A DNA stretch of 33,870 nt from Verrucomicrobiota bacterium (GTDB taxonomy: Bacteria > Chlamydiota > Chlamydiia > Chlamydiales > JAFEGQ01): assembly GCA_018239785.1 (NCBI GenBank), contig JAFEGQ010000192.1, forward strand, positions 1 through 33,870, given 5' to 3'. Below the pieces are notes generated by a model, which had not been told where the DNA came from, ran no database searches, and saw only the letters and a program-made list of their open reading frames with translations. Shown here one piece after another: positions 8,511-17,309 of the stretch; position 1 is the first letter of the stretch, and every line of letters starts with the position of its first letter. The translations under genes and the position numbers were made by a program.

Positions 8511-8810
8511 ATGCCGGAACTTAAGCGCGAAACGATTGTTCATCTCACAGAGCTTTCTTGCATCGATTGTACCGAAGATGAGATCGAGCGTTTCTTTACG
8601 CAAATCCATAAAATGGTTGCCCACTTCGAGCAACTTGCAGCTATCGATACTGAAAATGTCCCCCCTTGCCACCAGGTCTCAGAAGGGCTCATCTGCCCGA
8701 TGCGCGAGGATGTCGTGGCAAACACTCTCGATACAAAAACTTTCCTTGATAACGTTCCAAGCCACATTGGAGGGCTTGTACGGGTGCCTACGGTGATCCA
8801 AAATGTTTAA
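8511..8810 (+). CDS. gatC: Asp-tRNA(Asn)/Glu-tRNA(Gln) amidotransferase subunit C
   Basis: This is the small stabilising subunit of the GatCAB transamidase, which converts Glu-tRNA(Gln) and Asp-tRNA(Asn) to the amidated forms. The ATG at 8511 gives 99 residues, the normal size. The longer frame from 8409 would run through the end of the preceding barrel gene and is rejected. Family features are the N-terminal helical region (IVHLTELSCIDCTEDEIERF) and the C-terminal wrap (MREDVV, then TFLDNVPSHIGGLVRVPTVI). It overlaps gatA by eight bases. There is no clear ribosome binding site. Confidence 0.93.
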   Translation: MPELKRETIVHLTELSCIDCTEDEIERFFTQIHKMVAHFEQLAAIDTENVPPCHQVSEGLICPMREDVVANTLDTKTFLDNVPSHIGGLVRVPTVIQNV

Positions 8811-10257
8811 ACTCTCCGCCCTCGAACTGCGAGATCTGTTTCTTAAAGGCGGCGCCTCTGCCGAGGAAATTGCGCGCCATTTTCTCGAGCGCGTATCTGC
8901 GATCGATCCAAAAATTGGGGGCTTTCTCCAGCTCCTGCCCGAAAGGGCCTTGCGCCAAGCACAAACGCTCGATCAAAAGCGCTCTAGAGGGGAGCCTCTT
9001 GGAAAGCTCGCAGGGGTTCCCATCGGGATCAAGGACAACATCCATATCCAAGGGGAGCTCACGACCTGCGGCTCAAAATTCCTAGAAAATTACCGCGCTC
9101 CTTTTGATGCAACACTCACAAAGCTCCTCGAAGAAGAGGGGGCGATCTTGATCGGGAAGACGAATTTAGACGAATTTGCAATGGGTTCTACCACAGGCCA
9201 TTCGGCGTACCAAAAGACGCGCAATCCTTGGGATTTAGAGCGCATCCCCGGAGGCTCTTCGGGGGGCTCTGCAGCAGTTGTCTCAGCGCGCCTTTGCCCC
9301 ATCGCCTTTGGTTCAGACACAGGGGGTTCGATCCGTCAACCCGCCTCTTTATGCGGTGTGGTCGGCTATAAGCCCACCTATGGACGGGTCTCTCGCTATG
9401 GACTTGTGGCGTTTGGCTCTTCTCTCGATCAGATCGGCCCTTTTGCCAACCGGGTTTCAGATATCGGCCTGGTGATGGAGGTGATTGGACGACACGATGC
9501 GCAAGATGCGACGAGCTTACCTCTCCCCCAAGAATCCTACTTAACGCAATTCGATGGGAATTTAAAAGGGATAAAGATCGGAGCTCTTTCTAACTTCTTA
9601 GAGGGCATTGATCCCGAAGTGGGAGAAAATTTCCAACGCTCTCTCCAACTGCTGCGCGACCAAGGGGCCTCCATTGTCCCTATCGAACTGCCGATGTTGA
9701 AGTACGCTTTAGCCGTCTATTACATCCTCGCTGCTGCAGAAGCTTCGACAAATCTCGCCCGTTTTGATGGCATTCGCTACGGTAAGCGCTCCCCTCGCGC
9801 CAACACCCTGCGAGAAATCTATACTCTCTCCAAGGAAGAGGGGTATGGAGCTGAGGTCAAGCGGCGCATTCTTTTGGGCACCTATGTGCTCAGTGCCGGT
9901 TATCAAGATGCTTACTATAGAAAAGCTCAAAAGGTGCGCACTCTCCTCCAAAGGGATTACGCAGCCGCCTTTTCGAAGTGCCACGCCATCGCGATGCCCG
10001 TTTCTCCCACCCCAGCTCCCCTCATCGGTGCCCTTGCCGATCCGATGCAAGAATATCTAGCAGACATCTACACTGTCTCCGCCAACCTCGTTGGAGTCCC
10101 AGGAGTGAGTGTACCGGCAGGTTTTTCCAAAGAGAACCTCCCTATTGGCCTCCAACTCCAAGGACCGCAACAAGGAGATGTGCAGCTCCTGCGGATCGCA
10201 GAGAGTTTCGAGCGGATCCATTGTTACACCGATGCAATTCCTGAGGTGGCCAAATGA
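8803..10257 (+). CDS. gatA: Asp-tRNA(Asn)/Glu-tRNA(Gln) amidotransferase subunit A
   Basis: This is the amidase subunit of GatCAB: it hydrolyses glutamine to ammonia, which is channelled to GatB. At 484 residues it has the usual length. The amidase-signature Ser-cisSer-Lys triad is visible. The Lys is in GVPIGIKDNI (about residue 72). The cis-Ser lies in the Gly/Ser-rich PGGSSGGSAA region and the nucleophile in SDTGGSIRQPAS, followed by GYKPTYGRVSRYG. It starts inside gatC and overlaps gatB by four bases (ATGA), so the three subunits are translationally coupled. Chlamydiae lack GlnRS and AsnRS and rely on this pathway. Confidence 0.97.
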   Translation: MFKLSALELRDLFLKGGASAEEIARHFLERVSAIDPKIGGFLQLLPERALRQAQTLDQKRSRGEPLGKLAGVPIGIKDNIHIQGELTTCGSKFLENYRAPFDATLTKLLEEEGAILIGKTNLDEFAMGSTTGHSAYQKTRNPWDLERIPGGSSGGSAAVVSARLCPIAFGSDTGGSIRQPASLCGVVGYKPTYGRVSRYGLVAFGSSLDQIGPFANRVSDIGLVMEVIGRHDAQDATSLPLPQESYLTQFDGNLKGIKIGALSNFLEGIDPEVGENFQRSLQLLRDQGASIVPIELPMLKYALAVYYILAAAEASTNLARFDGIRYGKRSPRANTLREIYTLSKEEGYGAEVKRRILLGTYVLSAGYQDAYYRKAQKVRTLLQRDYAAAFSKCHAIAMPVSPTPAPLIGALADPMQEYLADIYTVSANLVGVPGVSVPAGFSKENLPIGLQLQGPQQGDVQLLRIAESFERIHCYTDAIPEVAK

Positions 10258-11687
10258 GCAAGTGGGAAACCATCATAGGGTTAGAGATCCATGTGCAGCT
10301 CAACACCAAGTCCAAACTCTTTTCCACAGCTGCTAACCGCTTTGGCAACGAACCCAATACCAATATCACCGTCGTGTGCACAGGACAGCCAGGAGCGCTT
10401 CCTGTCATCAACTTCGAGGCAGTCAAAAAAGCGGTCCAGTTTGGCTGTGCCATAGGGGCTAAGATCGATCTTTGCAGCCTCTTTGATCGCAAAAGCTATT
10501 TTTACCCCGACTCCCCCCGCAACTTCCAAATCACCCAATTTTACCGCCCCATCATGGTAGGCGGTTCCATCATCACAGATGTCGAAGGGGAGCCCAAAAC
10601 TTTTTCCATCGAACACGCCCATCTCGAAGATGATGCTGGCATGCTCAAGCATTTTTCCAACTTTGCCGGCGTCGACTACAACCGAGCAGGGGCCCCTTTG
10701 CTCGAAATTGTGAGCGATCCTTGCATCCACTCTCCTAAAGAAGCAGTGGCCTACGCCAAAGCGATCAAGGCGGTCATGGAGTATCTCGACGCCTCAGATT
10801 GCAACATGGAAGAGGGCTCTTTGCGCTGCGACGTCAACATTTCGGTGCGCCCTGCGGGAGAGACCACTCTCCGCACCAAGACGGAAATCAAAAATATGAA
10901 CTCTTTTGCGGCCATTGAGCTCGCTGCTGTTGCTGAGGTCAAGCGACAAATTCGGGAATATGAGCGGGGCGGCACTGTCGAGCAGGCCACCTATCGATGG
11001 GACCCCGATAAAAAACAGATCACCCTCATGCGGAAAAAAGAGCACGCACATGACTACCGCTATTGCCCTGAACCCGATTTACCTCCCTTGGTGCTCACCC
11101 AAAAACTGGTCGACGACATTCGATCTGCTCTGCCTGAGCTCCCCTACCAGCGGACGAAGCGCTATGTCGAGCAACTAGGGCTCACCGAATATGCTGCAAG
11201 CCTGCTCACCATCGACAAAAAAATTGCCGACTACTTTGAAGAGGCGCTCCAGATCTCTCACCATCCCCGCCACGTCTGCAACTGGATCACCGGCGAGTTT
11301 GCGGGGAGACTCAAAGAAAGCGGCAAAACGCTATTGGAAGTGGGGATCCCCCCTAAAGATGTCGCACAGCTCGTGAATTTCATCCTGGATGGAACCATCA
11401 CGGGAAAATTAGCGAAAGATCTTGCCGATGAAATGCTGAAAAAGCCAGGAACTTCTCCGCGCGATATCATCGCCTTGAACCCCCACCTTTACCAACCCGT
11501 TGCCACAAGCGACGCTCTTGAGCAGATCATCGAGAAAGTGCTCACAGAGCAACAACAGTCGGTCGAAGATTTTAAAGCCGGCAAAGAGCGCGCTTTTGGC
11601 TTTTTGGTCGGACAAGTGATGAAGGCAACGCAAGGAAAAGCCTCTCCTGCTCTCGTCAACGAAATGTTGAAAGAGAAGCTCAAGTGA
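10254..11687 (+). CDS. gatB: Asp-tRNA(Asn)/Glu-tRNA(Gln) amidotransferase subunit B
   Basis: This subunit activates the misacylated tRNA by ATP-dependent phosphorylation and transfers ammonia from GatA. It has 477 residues. The family start WETIIGLEIHVQLNTKSKLF is intact, followed by FDRKSYFYPDSPRNFQITQF, LEDDAGML and YNRAGAPLLEIVSDP. The C-terminal helical and YqeY-like tRNA-binding tail ends at LVNEMLKEKL. The ATG overlaps the gatA stop. Its TGA overlaps the GTG start of the downstream phosphodiesterase gene (11684), extending the operon. Confidence 0.97.
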   Translation: MSKWETIIGLEIHVQLNTKSKLFSTAANRFGNEPNTNITVVCTGQPGALPVINFEAVKKAVQFGCAIGAKIDLCSLFDRKSYFYPDSPRNFQITQFYRPIMVGGSIITDVEGEPKTFSIEHAHLEDDAGMLKHFSNFAGVDYNRAGAPLLEIVSDPCIHSPKEAVAYAKAIKAVMEYLDASDCNMEEGSLRCDVNISVRPAGETTLRTKTEIKNMNSFAAIELAAVAEVKRQIREYERGGTVEQATYRWDPDKKQITLMRKKEHAHDYRYCPEPDLPPLVLTQKLVDDIRSALPELPYQRTKRYVEQLGLTEYAASLLTIDKKIADYFEEALQISHHPRHVCNWITGEFAGRLKESGKTLLEVGIPPKDVAQLVNFILDGTITGKLAKDLADEMLKKPGTSPRDIIALNPHLYQPVATSDALEQIIEKVLTEQQQSVEDFKAGKERAFGFLVGQVMKATQGKASPALVNEMLKEKLK

Positions 11688-12715
11688 CAAAAATCCCTCA
11701 TCTTCTCATAGCTCTCACTGCAGTTTACGCCTCTTGCCTCGGCGCCAAGGTGGAACACAGCATCGTCTCCCAAATGGATCACTATGAAAAGGAGGAGTCC
11801 ATTGACACCTCCCGTTTTTCGATGGAAGAAGTTGAATTCAGGAAGAGCCTTTTGAGCTCTGCCCCTGAAAAAATCAGGGCCATGAGCTGGAACATGCTCA
11901 TGGATATCCCCCTCATCAATGCCAAGCTCGATCCTAAGCATTTTTGGGAACACCGCCTACCGCGCATTGTCGAATACATCGGGTGGGCCGAGCCCGATCT
12001 GATTGCAGTGCAGGAGCTCATGTCCCATCAAAGAGCGCAACTTGAAGAGGCTGTTAAAGATACCTACCTGTTTGTCGGCGTCGGAGAGTTTGATGGGAAA
12101 GAGGCTGGTCAACAGAACGGTATTTTTTACCGCAAAGGGCGCTTTGAGTGCTTAAATCAAGAGATCTTATGGATGAGCCCCACTCCAGAGGCTCCGAGCC
12201 CCGATCCTTTTGACAAGCAGCACACCCTCACCCTTGTCACCTTAGAAGATCGGCTGACCGGAAAGAAGTTCACCCTCGGCAACTGCCATTTGAGCTTTGG
12301 AAGTGCCGACTCGAGAGCCTACAGTGTTAATAAAATTATCGAAAAAATCCCGACGATTAAAGGAACGGTCCTCCTCTGTGGCGATTTCAATACCTTCCCC
12401 GCTCGCCTAGACATGGCTGGCCTCCCCTTTCACGATGGCTCCTACCTCGAGCGCAAGTTCCCCTTGGTGGGGCTATTGGACACAAAAGACTTCGCCTTCA
12501 TTGGGACTTTAGGCCCTTTGTCCACCTTTACGAATGCAAATTCCAGCGACATTACCCCCTTTAAGGGGACGGGCACTCCAGGAGTGACCCTCGACCACAT
12601 TTATGCTTCTGTCGATGTCATGGTCCTCATTCACGCTGTCGATCCAGCGCGTGTCGATGGGGAGTTTCCCTCTGATCACATGCCCGTCCTCGCCGACGTT
12701 GTGCTGATCGGGTAA
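11684..12715 (+). CDS. Secreted endonuclease/exonuclease/phosphatase (EEP) family hydrolase
   Basis: This is a metal-dependent phosphodiesterase of the EEP (DNase I-like) fold, 343 residues, with a cleavable-looking signal peptide (HLLIALTAVYASCLG, residues 5-19). It should therefore act in the periplasm, outside the cell or in the host. Motifs in order: MSWNML (Asn), DLIAVQEL (Glu ligand), NGIFYR, GNCHLS (His), LCGDFNTFP (Asp and Asn), LDHIYAS and SDHMPVLADV (catalytic Asp-His). The substrate could be nucleic acid, a phosphoinositide or another phosphodiester such as sphingomyelin; I cannot tell which. GTG start, overlapping gatB by four bases: odd genomic company for a secreted enzyme. Two terminator-like hairpins follow. 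Confidence 0.85.
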   Translation: MTKIPHLLIALTAVYASCLGAKVEHSIVSQMDHYEKEESIDTSRFSMEEVEFRKSLLSSAPEKIRAMSWNMLMDIPLINAKLDPKHFWEHRLPRIVEYIGWAEPDLIAVQELMSHQRAQLEEAVKDTYLFVGVGEFDGKEAGQQNGIFYRKGRFECLNQEILWMSPTPEAPSPDPFDKQHTLTLVTLEDRLTGKKFTLGNCHLSFGSADSRAYSVNKIIEKIPTIKGTVLLCGDFNTFPARLDMAGLPFHDGSYLERKFPLVGLLDTKDFAFIGTLGPLSTFTNANSSDITPFKGTGTPGVTLDHIYASVDVMVLIHAVDPARVDGEFPSDHMPVLADVVLIG

Positions 12716-12721
12716 CTCTCC

Positions 12722-12754
12722 ATGAAAACTCGCTGTCTGCCACCGAGATTTCAT
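12722..12754. terminator. Imperfect terminator-like hairpin, first of two
   Basis: The arms ATGAAAACTCGCTG and CACCGAGATTTCAT pair with two mismatches around a 5-base loop (12736-12740), a few bases after the EEP stop. It is clearly related in sequence to the perfect hairpin 70 bases on, so it may be a decayed duplicate. It could terminate the gat operon, although the T-run is interrupted. Confidence 0.45.
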
Positions 12755-12822
12755 AAGATCTTGCATCCTATTGATTTCCATAAGCTTATATCATAATATA
12801 TTTTTCATTTTACCTCTATTTT

Positions 12823-12857
12823 CATGAAAACTCGGTGGTAGACACCGAGTTTTCATG
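12823..12857. terminator. Perfect 15-bp hairpin, probable bidirectional terminator
   Basis: CATGAAAACTCGGTG (12823-12837) and CACCGAGTTTTCATG (12843-12857) are perfectly complementary around the loop GTAGA. A GC-rich core is flanked by AAAA on one side and TTTT on the other, the layout of a bidirectional Rho-independent terminator. It lies between the gat operon and the ATPase gene at 12911. The perfection of the outer A/T arms exceeds what termination needs, so an operator or repeat element is also possible. Confidence 0.5.
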
Positions 12858-12910
12858 GACTTATCTTTATCTATATCCTAAAATGAAGATAGCTCACTCT
12901 AAGGCTTGTG

Positions 12911-14068
12911 ATGAAGCGTCCTTTTTTCACGCATCAAATTCTCTCTGCGTTCGCCACTCACCCTGTAGTTGCACTGCTAGGTCCAAGGCAATGTGGCAAA
13001 ACGACCCTCTCGCGCCTCTATATCCAAGAGGACCACCTGGAGAAAACCTCCCACTTTTTTGATCTCGAAGACCCCACAGATCTTGCAATTTTAGAAAATC
13101 CTAAGACAGCCTTAGCTCCTCTTGAGGGGCTGATCGTCCTCGATGAGATTCAACGCATGCCTAACCTTTTTCCCCTCCTAAGGGTCTTAGTTGATCAACC
13201 CGACTCTCGGCAGCGTTTTCTGATCTTAGGAAGCGCTTCACGAGAGCTCATTCGACAATCTTCAGAAACATTAGCGGGAAGGATTGCCTCTATTGAACTC
13301 ACTCCCTTCTCCATCCAGGAGGTGGACTACTCAGAAGAGCTTTGGATGCGAGGGGGTTTCCCCAACTCTTATCTCGCCTCTTCAGCTGAAGCGAGCTTTT
13401 ACTGGAGAAAACAGTACATTTCCACCTTCTTGGAAAGGGATATCCCCAACCTAGGCTTGCGCATTGCTCCTGTCGCCTTGAGGCGATTTTGGTTAATGCT
13501 CACCCATTGTCATGGACAGGCTTTTAATGCTTCAGAGCTTGGCAGATCGCTAGGCATTGCCGACACTACTGTCCGCCATTACCTCGATATTTTGACGGGG
13601 ACTTTCATGATCAGGCAGCTCCTCCCTTGGTATGAAAACCTCAGCAAACGGCAAGTCAAAAAACCAAAAATCTATTTCCGAGATAGCGGTATCTACCACG
13701 CTCTTTGCGAAATTCCCGATAAAAAAACCCTCCTCCACCATCCAAAACTCGGCGCCTCTTGGGAAGGCTTTGCCGTCGAAGAGGTGATCCGGCTCTATGG
13801 AGCTGCTCCTGAAGAATGCTTTTACTGGGGCATCCACGGGCAATCGGAACTCGATCTCTTCATGATCAAAGAGGGCAAACGGCTGGGCTTTGAGTTTAAG
13901 TACTGCGATGCACCAAAATTAACCCCTTCGATGAAAATGGCGCTCGAGCTGCTCCACTTGGACTCCCTTACTGTCATCTATCCTGGGGACAAAGACTATG
14001 TCTTGGCTCCTAACGTGCAGGTCAAAGCCTTGCGTTTGTTGCATTCAAACTCCCGCCCCGTAAAATAG
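12911..14068 (+). CDS. AAA ATPase with DUF4143 domain (AAA_14 family)
   Basis: A P-loop ATPase of the archaeal-type AAA_14/DUF4143 family, which is common in obligate intracellular and symbiotic bacteria; its cellular role is not established. Walker A is GPRQCGKTTL (about residues 25-34). Walker B is LIVLDEIQRMP, then the sensor LILGSAS and ELTPFSIQEV. DUF4143 begins near ISTFLERDIPNLG and includes a winged-helix-like stretch (NASELGRSLGIADTTVRHYL). The C-terminus holds ELDLFMIKEGKRLGFEFK, reminiscent of a PD-(D/E)XK nuclease core. The ATG at 12911 is preferred to the GTG at 12908: AAGG lies six bases upstream. It stands alone between hairpins and the pterin dehydratase gene and may be recently acquired. 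Confidence 0.85.
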   Translation: MKRPFFTHQILSAFATHPVVALLGPRQCGKTTLSRLYIQEDHLEKTSHFFDLEDPTDLAILENPKTALAPLEGLIVLDEIQRMPNLFPLLRVLVDQPDSRQRFLILGSASRELIRQSSETLAGRIASIELTPFSIQEVDYSEELWMRGGFPNSYLASSAEASFYWRKQYISTFLERDIPNLGLRIAPVALRRFWLMLTHCHGQAFNASELGRSLGIADTTVRHYLDILTGTFMIRQLLPWYENLSKRQVKKPKIYFRDSGIYHALCEIPDKKTLLHHPKLGASWEGFAVEEVIRLYGAAPEECFYWGIHGQSELDLFMIKEGKRLGFEFKYCDAPKLTPSMKMALELLHLDSLTVIYPGDKDYVLAPNVQVKALRLLHSNSRPVK

Positions 14069-14088
14069 CAAAAAACCCACGAGGTCTT

Positions 14089-14430
14089 ATGGATGCCAAA
14101 TGCAAGCTTTCGAGCAAAAAATGTGTCCCCTGTAGCAAGGGAACGCCCCCTCTCAAAGGGCAACAACTTGCAGACCTCTATAAACGTCTAGGCAATGGCT
14201 GGAGCCTCATCGAGGAGCGTTGTGTGGAAAAGGAATATCGGTTCCCCGATTTCCGGCAGGCTTTAACATTTACTAATCATGTCGGAGAGCTTGCAGAACA
14301 AGAAGGGCACCATCCCGATATTTTTCTCGCTTATGGAAAAGTGAAATTGCAATTCTGGACCCACAAAATCCATGGGCTATCGGAAAGCGATTTTATCATG
14401 GCTGCCAAGTGCGATGAGCTTCTTTCTTAA
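14089..14430 (+). CDS. phhB: Pterin-4a-carbinolamine dehydratase
   Basis: This enzyme dehydrates 4a-hydroxytetrahydropterin to the quinonoid dihydropterin, recycling pterin cofactor; in some bacteria it also serves folate metabolism. It has 113 residues, the family size plus a Cys/Lys-rich N-terminal extension (residues 1-25, CKLSSKKCVPC). The catalytic region EQEGHHPDI and the WTHKIHGLSESDF segment are intact. GAGG lies four to five bases before the ATG. The last 17 bases overlap the start of the LysE-family gene, so the two are probably translated together. No phenylalanine hydroxylase gene is seen in this window. Confidence 0.9.
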   Translation: MDAKCKLSSKKCVPCSKGTPPLKGQQLADLYKRLGNGWSLIEERCVEKEYRFPDFRQALTFTNHVGELAEQEGHHPDIFLAYGKVKLQFWTHKIHGLSESDFIMAAKCDELLS

Positions 14431-15025
14431 GGGGATCATACTCGGGTTTGCCATTGCGGCTCCTGTAGGGCCGATAGGGATTCTCTGCATTCGCAGAACC
14501 TTGCAGTTTGGGAGATTTTCTGGGCTGTTTTCGGGGCTTGGAGCAGCTGTTGCCGATCTCATCTATGCGATCATCGCCGCGTTCGGCCTCACTTTCCTCT
14601 CAAACTTCCTCATCGCTGAACAGTTTTGGCTCCAATTGGTAGGGGGAGGGTTCCTCCTCTACCTCGGATGGAGAACGTTTTTTGCAAAGGTGCATGATAA
14701 AACCCGGGAGATCCCCCACACAACACTTCTTCATGACTTCGTTTCCACCTTCTTCCTCACCCTTACCAATCCGATGACCATTTTTGCCTTTTTGGCGATT
14801 TTTGCCGGTCTTGGGTTGTATAGCACGCAAGATGGCTACTTGCCAGCTGCTCTGTTGGTAGCTGGCGTGTTGTTAGGGTCGGCCACCTGGTGGCTGCTCC
14901 TCAGCGAAGGGGTCACTCTCTTCCGAAAAAAGATCAGTCAAAACACGATGCTTTGGATCAACCGTGTGGCTGGCATCATGATTGTTGCCTTCGGCATTGC
15001 GGCATTACTGACACTGTTATTTTAG
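14414..15025 (+). CDS. LysE/RhtB-family amino-acid exporter
   Basis: This inner-membrane exporter for amino acids or related metabolites has 203 residues when started at the ATG at 14414, the usual length for the family. The longer frame from 14372 merely adds read-through of the dehydratase gene. The signature GFAIAAPVGPIGILCIRRTL is at the N-terminus, followed by about six hydrophobic segments and the conserved FLTLTNPMTIFAFLAIFAG. The C-terminus overlaps the convergent hydrolase gene by nine bases. Substrate unknown. Confidence 0.88.
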   Translation: MSFFLKGIILGFAIAAPVGPIGILCIRRTLQFGRFSGLFSGLGAAVADLIYAIIAAFGLTFLSNFLIAEQFWLQLVGGGFLLYLGWRTFFAKVHDKTREIPHTTLLHDFVSTFFLTLTNPMTIFAFLAIFAGLGLYSTQDGYLPAALLVAGVLLGSATWWLLLSEGVTLFRKKISQNTMLWINRVAGIMIVAFGIAALLTLLF

Positions 15026-15781
15026 GCATATAAATTTTTCAATGGCGCTTGCCAAATAGACAGGGGTCTCTTGCGGAGGAAAGTGACCAGCCCCCTCACA
15101 ACACTCCAACCGAGCATTGGGATACCACTTAAGGAAAGTCTTGCGCATGAGCTCTTCTGTGCCCGTGAAATCATGTTCCCCGAAAATCACCAACATGGAA
15201 GTGGTTAATCCCTGCACTAAGTGGGAAAAATCTGTGTTGGCAAACAAATGCAAATACCCCACACGCGCCTCAGCCGTTGAACACTTGCGCCAATAGCTGA
15301 CCATCTTTTGCGCAAAATAGGGGCAGTAGCGATAGCCTGTGAGGCGCTGGACCCCTTCGCTTGCATAATGGTCGTTCATCGATGCCGCTTCTTCCAAAAA
15401 ATCCATTACTTCTTGAGGAGCGGGAGTTCCACAAGGAGGTGCAGGGGTGACAGCGACAATGCTTTTAATGCGCGCAACATGGTCCACAGCGATCCTTTGG
15501 GCAATCATCCCTGACATCGAATGCCCTACGATATGGAACTGATCCCAGGCAAGAGCGTTCGCAAGCTTAATCGCATCGCTACTCGCCTCTTCCACAGAAT
15601 AGGTGCCGCGCAATTCTTTTGAACGACCATATCCGCGTAAATCTACAAAGAGACACGTGAAACGCTCGAGGTCTAGATAAGGGAGTAACGGATCATAACT
15701 CGTCGAATCGCTCATCCAATTGTGGAGGAACAACACTTTTTCCTCACCTGATCCCACGAGTTGATGTCCGAGTAATTCCAT
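15017..15781 (-). CDS. Alpha/beta-fold hydrolase
   Basis: A 254-residue hydrolase. The start is the ATG at 15781, because GGAG lies six bases before it; the frame extends to a TTG at 15835 but without such a site. Features are LFLHNWMSDS (oxyanion region), FVDLRGYGRS, the nucleophile elbow GHSMSG, the acid in IFGEHDFTG and the His in GAGHFPPQE, so the catalytic triad is complete. It is broadly similar to soluble esterases and peroxidase-like hydrolases; the substrate cannot be inferred. It is divergent from the hypothetical gene at 15846, with a spacer of only 64 bases. Confidence 0.87.
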   Translation of the reverse strand: MELLGHQLVGSGEEKVLFLHNWMSDSTSYDPLLPYLDLERFTCLFVDLRGYGRSKELRGTYSVEEASSDAIKLANALAWDQFHIVGHSMSGMIAQRIAVDHVARIKSIVAVTPAPPCGTPAPQEVMDFLEEAASMNDHYASEGVQRLTGYRYCPYFAQKMVSYWRKCSTAEARVGYLHLFANTDFSHLVQGLTTSMLVIFGEHDFTGTEELMRKTFLKWYPNARLECCEGAGHFPPQETPVYLASAIEKFICLK

Positions 15782-15845
15782 TTGACTCTCCGTTTTTAAG
15801 GGAGGAACTGTTGCACACAATCCCTGAGATGTCAATATTAATGGT

Positions 15846-16715
15846 ATGAAATTTATTTATCCAGATAACCCATTGATTAGAGCTCTGACCGATCGACCTG
15901 AAACCTGGGAAGGGTTTTATGACGCATTGATCACTCTCTTCGGTCGCAATTTTAAATGCGTTGAATCTTATTATTTATTTTTTGAATATATTGGATTCAC
16001 AAAAGAAAAACTCGAGATCCCTCACCTGCTGAGCCAACCCCATTTTGAGGGGGTTGCAAGTGAGAAGATGTTGGAAAAGCACCTTCTCTCCATCAACGAA
16101 TATATTCACAAAAAACTCTATTCCTTGAAAGGAGATCTCCATTCGTTAATCCACGAAAGAATGAAGCACACTTCTCCTTTTAGAGCCTCTCAAGAGCTCG
16201 TGCACTCATTATTTGGCACGATTTTTCTTCTTATGGAAAAGAATTTCGAAGAATTTATCACATATTCCACAACGCATTTAGCTTGGGACGTCTTTTGTGC
16301 CATTCACCCTTTGAGATTGCCTCTGAAACTGATTAGAGAAAAGCAACTTGGGCTGTGGCTCAATCGATGGGAACAAGGGACCAAGCTCCCTTTTGGCAAA
16401 CTCATCGACGATCAATCCCCTAACTATAAAATGGATTTCACATCTCCCTTCAAGGAGCGAGAAGATATGGTGGATGCTGAAATGCACACTTACCTCATCT
16501 TAGGCTATGAAATCGAGGAGCAAATCCATTCTGTCCATTGTCTGACCTATCCACCGCAAGATCCCCATGCCCTCTCAAAAAGAACTGAGCTCGCTTTATC
16601 AACTATTGTTCATCTTCAAAACACCTTGGGGAAAGAAATCCAAAAAATATCTGGAAAAATTTATTCTCTAGATAAAAAAACGCATACTTTGATAGAAACT
16701 CATGAGCCGATGTAA
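15846..16715 (+). CDS. Hypothetical protein
   Basis: A 289-residue soluble protein that I do not recognise. It has no signal peptide or convincing transmembrane segment. It is helical in character and rich in His, Leu, Glu and aromatic residues. The C-terminal third holds VDAEMHTYLILGYEIEEQIH and an EL-rich helix ending at THEPM. Its ATG has no clear ribosome binding site. The next gene (yjjX-like) starts 17 bases after its stop on the same strand, suggesting co-transcription. The body of the protein shows no cofactor or nucleotide motif. Confidence 0.7.
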   Translation: MKFIYPDNPLIRALTDRPETWEGFYDALITLFGRNFKCVESYYLFFEYIGFTKEKLEIPHLLSQPHFEGVASEKMLEKHLLSINEYIHKKLYSLKGDLHSLIHERMKHTSPFRASQELVHSLFGTIFLLMEKNFEEFITYSTTHLAWDVFCAIHPLRLPLKLIREKQLGLWLNRWEQGTKLPFGKLIDDQSPNYKMDFTSPFKEREDMVDAEMHTYLILGYEIEEQIHSVHCLTYPPQDPHALSKRTELALSTIVHLQNTLGKEIQKISGKIYSLDKKTHTLIETHEPM

Positions 16716-16732
16716 TTCAACAAGGTGGTCAC

Positions 16733-17302
16733 ATGATCGTAGCTGTCGGATCGACAAATGAAGCTAAAGTATTGGCTGTGAAAGAGATCCTCATGGATTC
16801 TCCAGAGTTTTCAAACACAAAAGTGATGTCTATCGCTGCGCACTCCGACGTTGCCGACCAGCCGTTGTCACTGCACGAGACGATTCAGGGAGCTAAAAAC
16901 CGGGCTCGCAATGCTTTTCATCAATGTGTGTCTTGTAAGTTTAGCTTTGGCATCGAAAGCGGCCTTATGGAAGCTCCTGAAGTGACAACGGGGTTTTTAC
17001 ATACATCTGCCTGCTCCATTTATGATGGAGAAAATTCCTTCATAGGACTTGCCACCTGTTTTGAACTCCCCCCGCAAATTTTGGAGTTGATTCTCGAAAA
17101 AAAGTTGGATCTGACGCAAGCGTGCCTCGCTTCTGGGATCAGCCATAATGCGAAAATAGGCTCCACTGAGGGACTGATCGGAGTCCTAACAAGGGGTAAA
17201 ATCGATCGTAAAGAATATTCTAAACAGTGTATTAGAGCCGCTCTTCTTCAACTAGAAAATTCTAAGTGGTATGCGCAGAAGCAACTCCATTCTTTTAACT
17301 AA
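16733..17302 (+). CDS. yjjX: YjjX-type inosine/xanthosine triphosphatase
   Basis: This enzyme hydrolyses non-canonical purine nucleoside triphosphates (ITP, XTP) to keep them out of nucleic acids. It has 189 residues. The family start VGSTNEAKVLAVKEIL is followed by VADQPLSLHETIQGAKNRA, FGIESGL, GLATCFELP and GSTEGLIGVLTRGKIDRKEY. AAGGTGG lies about five bases before the ATG. The last 10 or so residues look like an ordinary polar tail. Confidence is high for the family and moderate for the substrate. Confidence 0.88.
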   Translation: MIVAVGSTNEAKVLAVKEILMDSPEFSNTKVMSIAAHSDVADQPLSLHETIQGAKNRARNAFHQCVSCKFSFGIESGLMEAPEVTTGFLHTSACSIYDGENSFIGLATCFELPPQILELILEKKLDLTQACLASGISHNAKIGSTEGLIGVLTRGKIDRKEYSKQCIRAALLQLENSKWYAQKQLHSFN

Positions 17303-17309
17303 AAACCCT

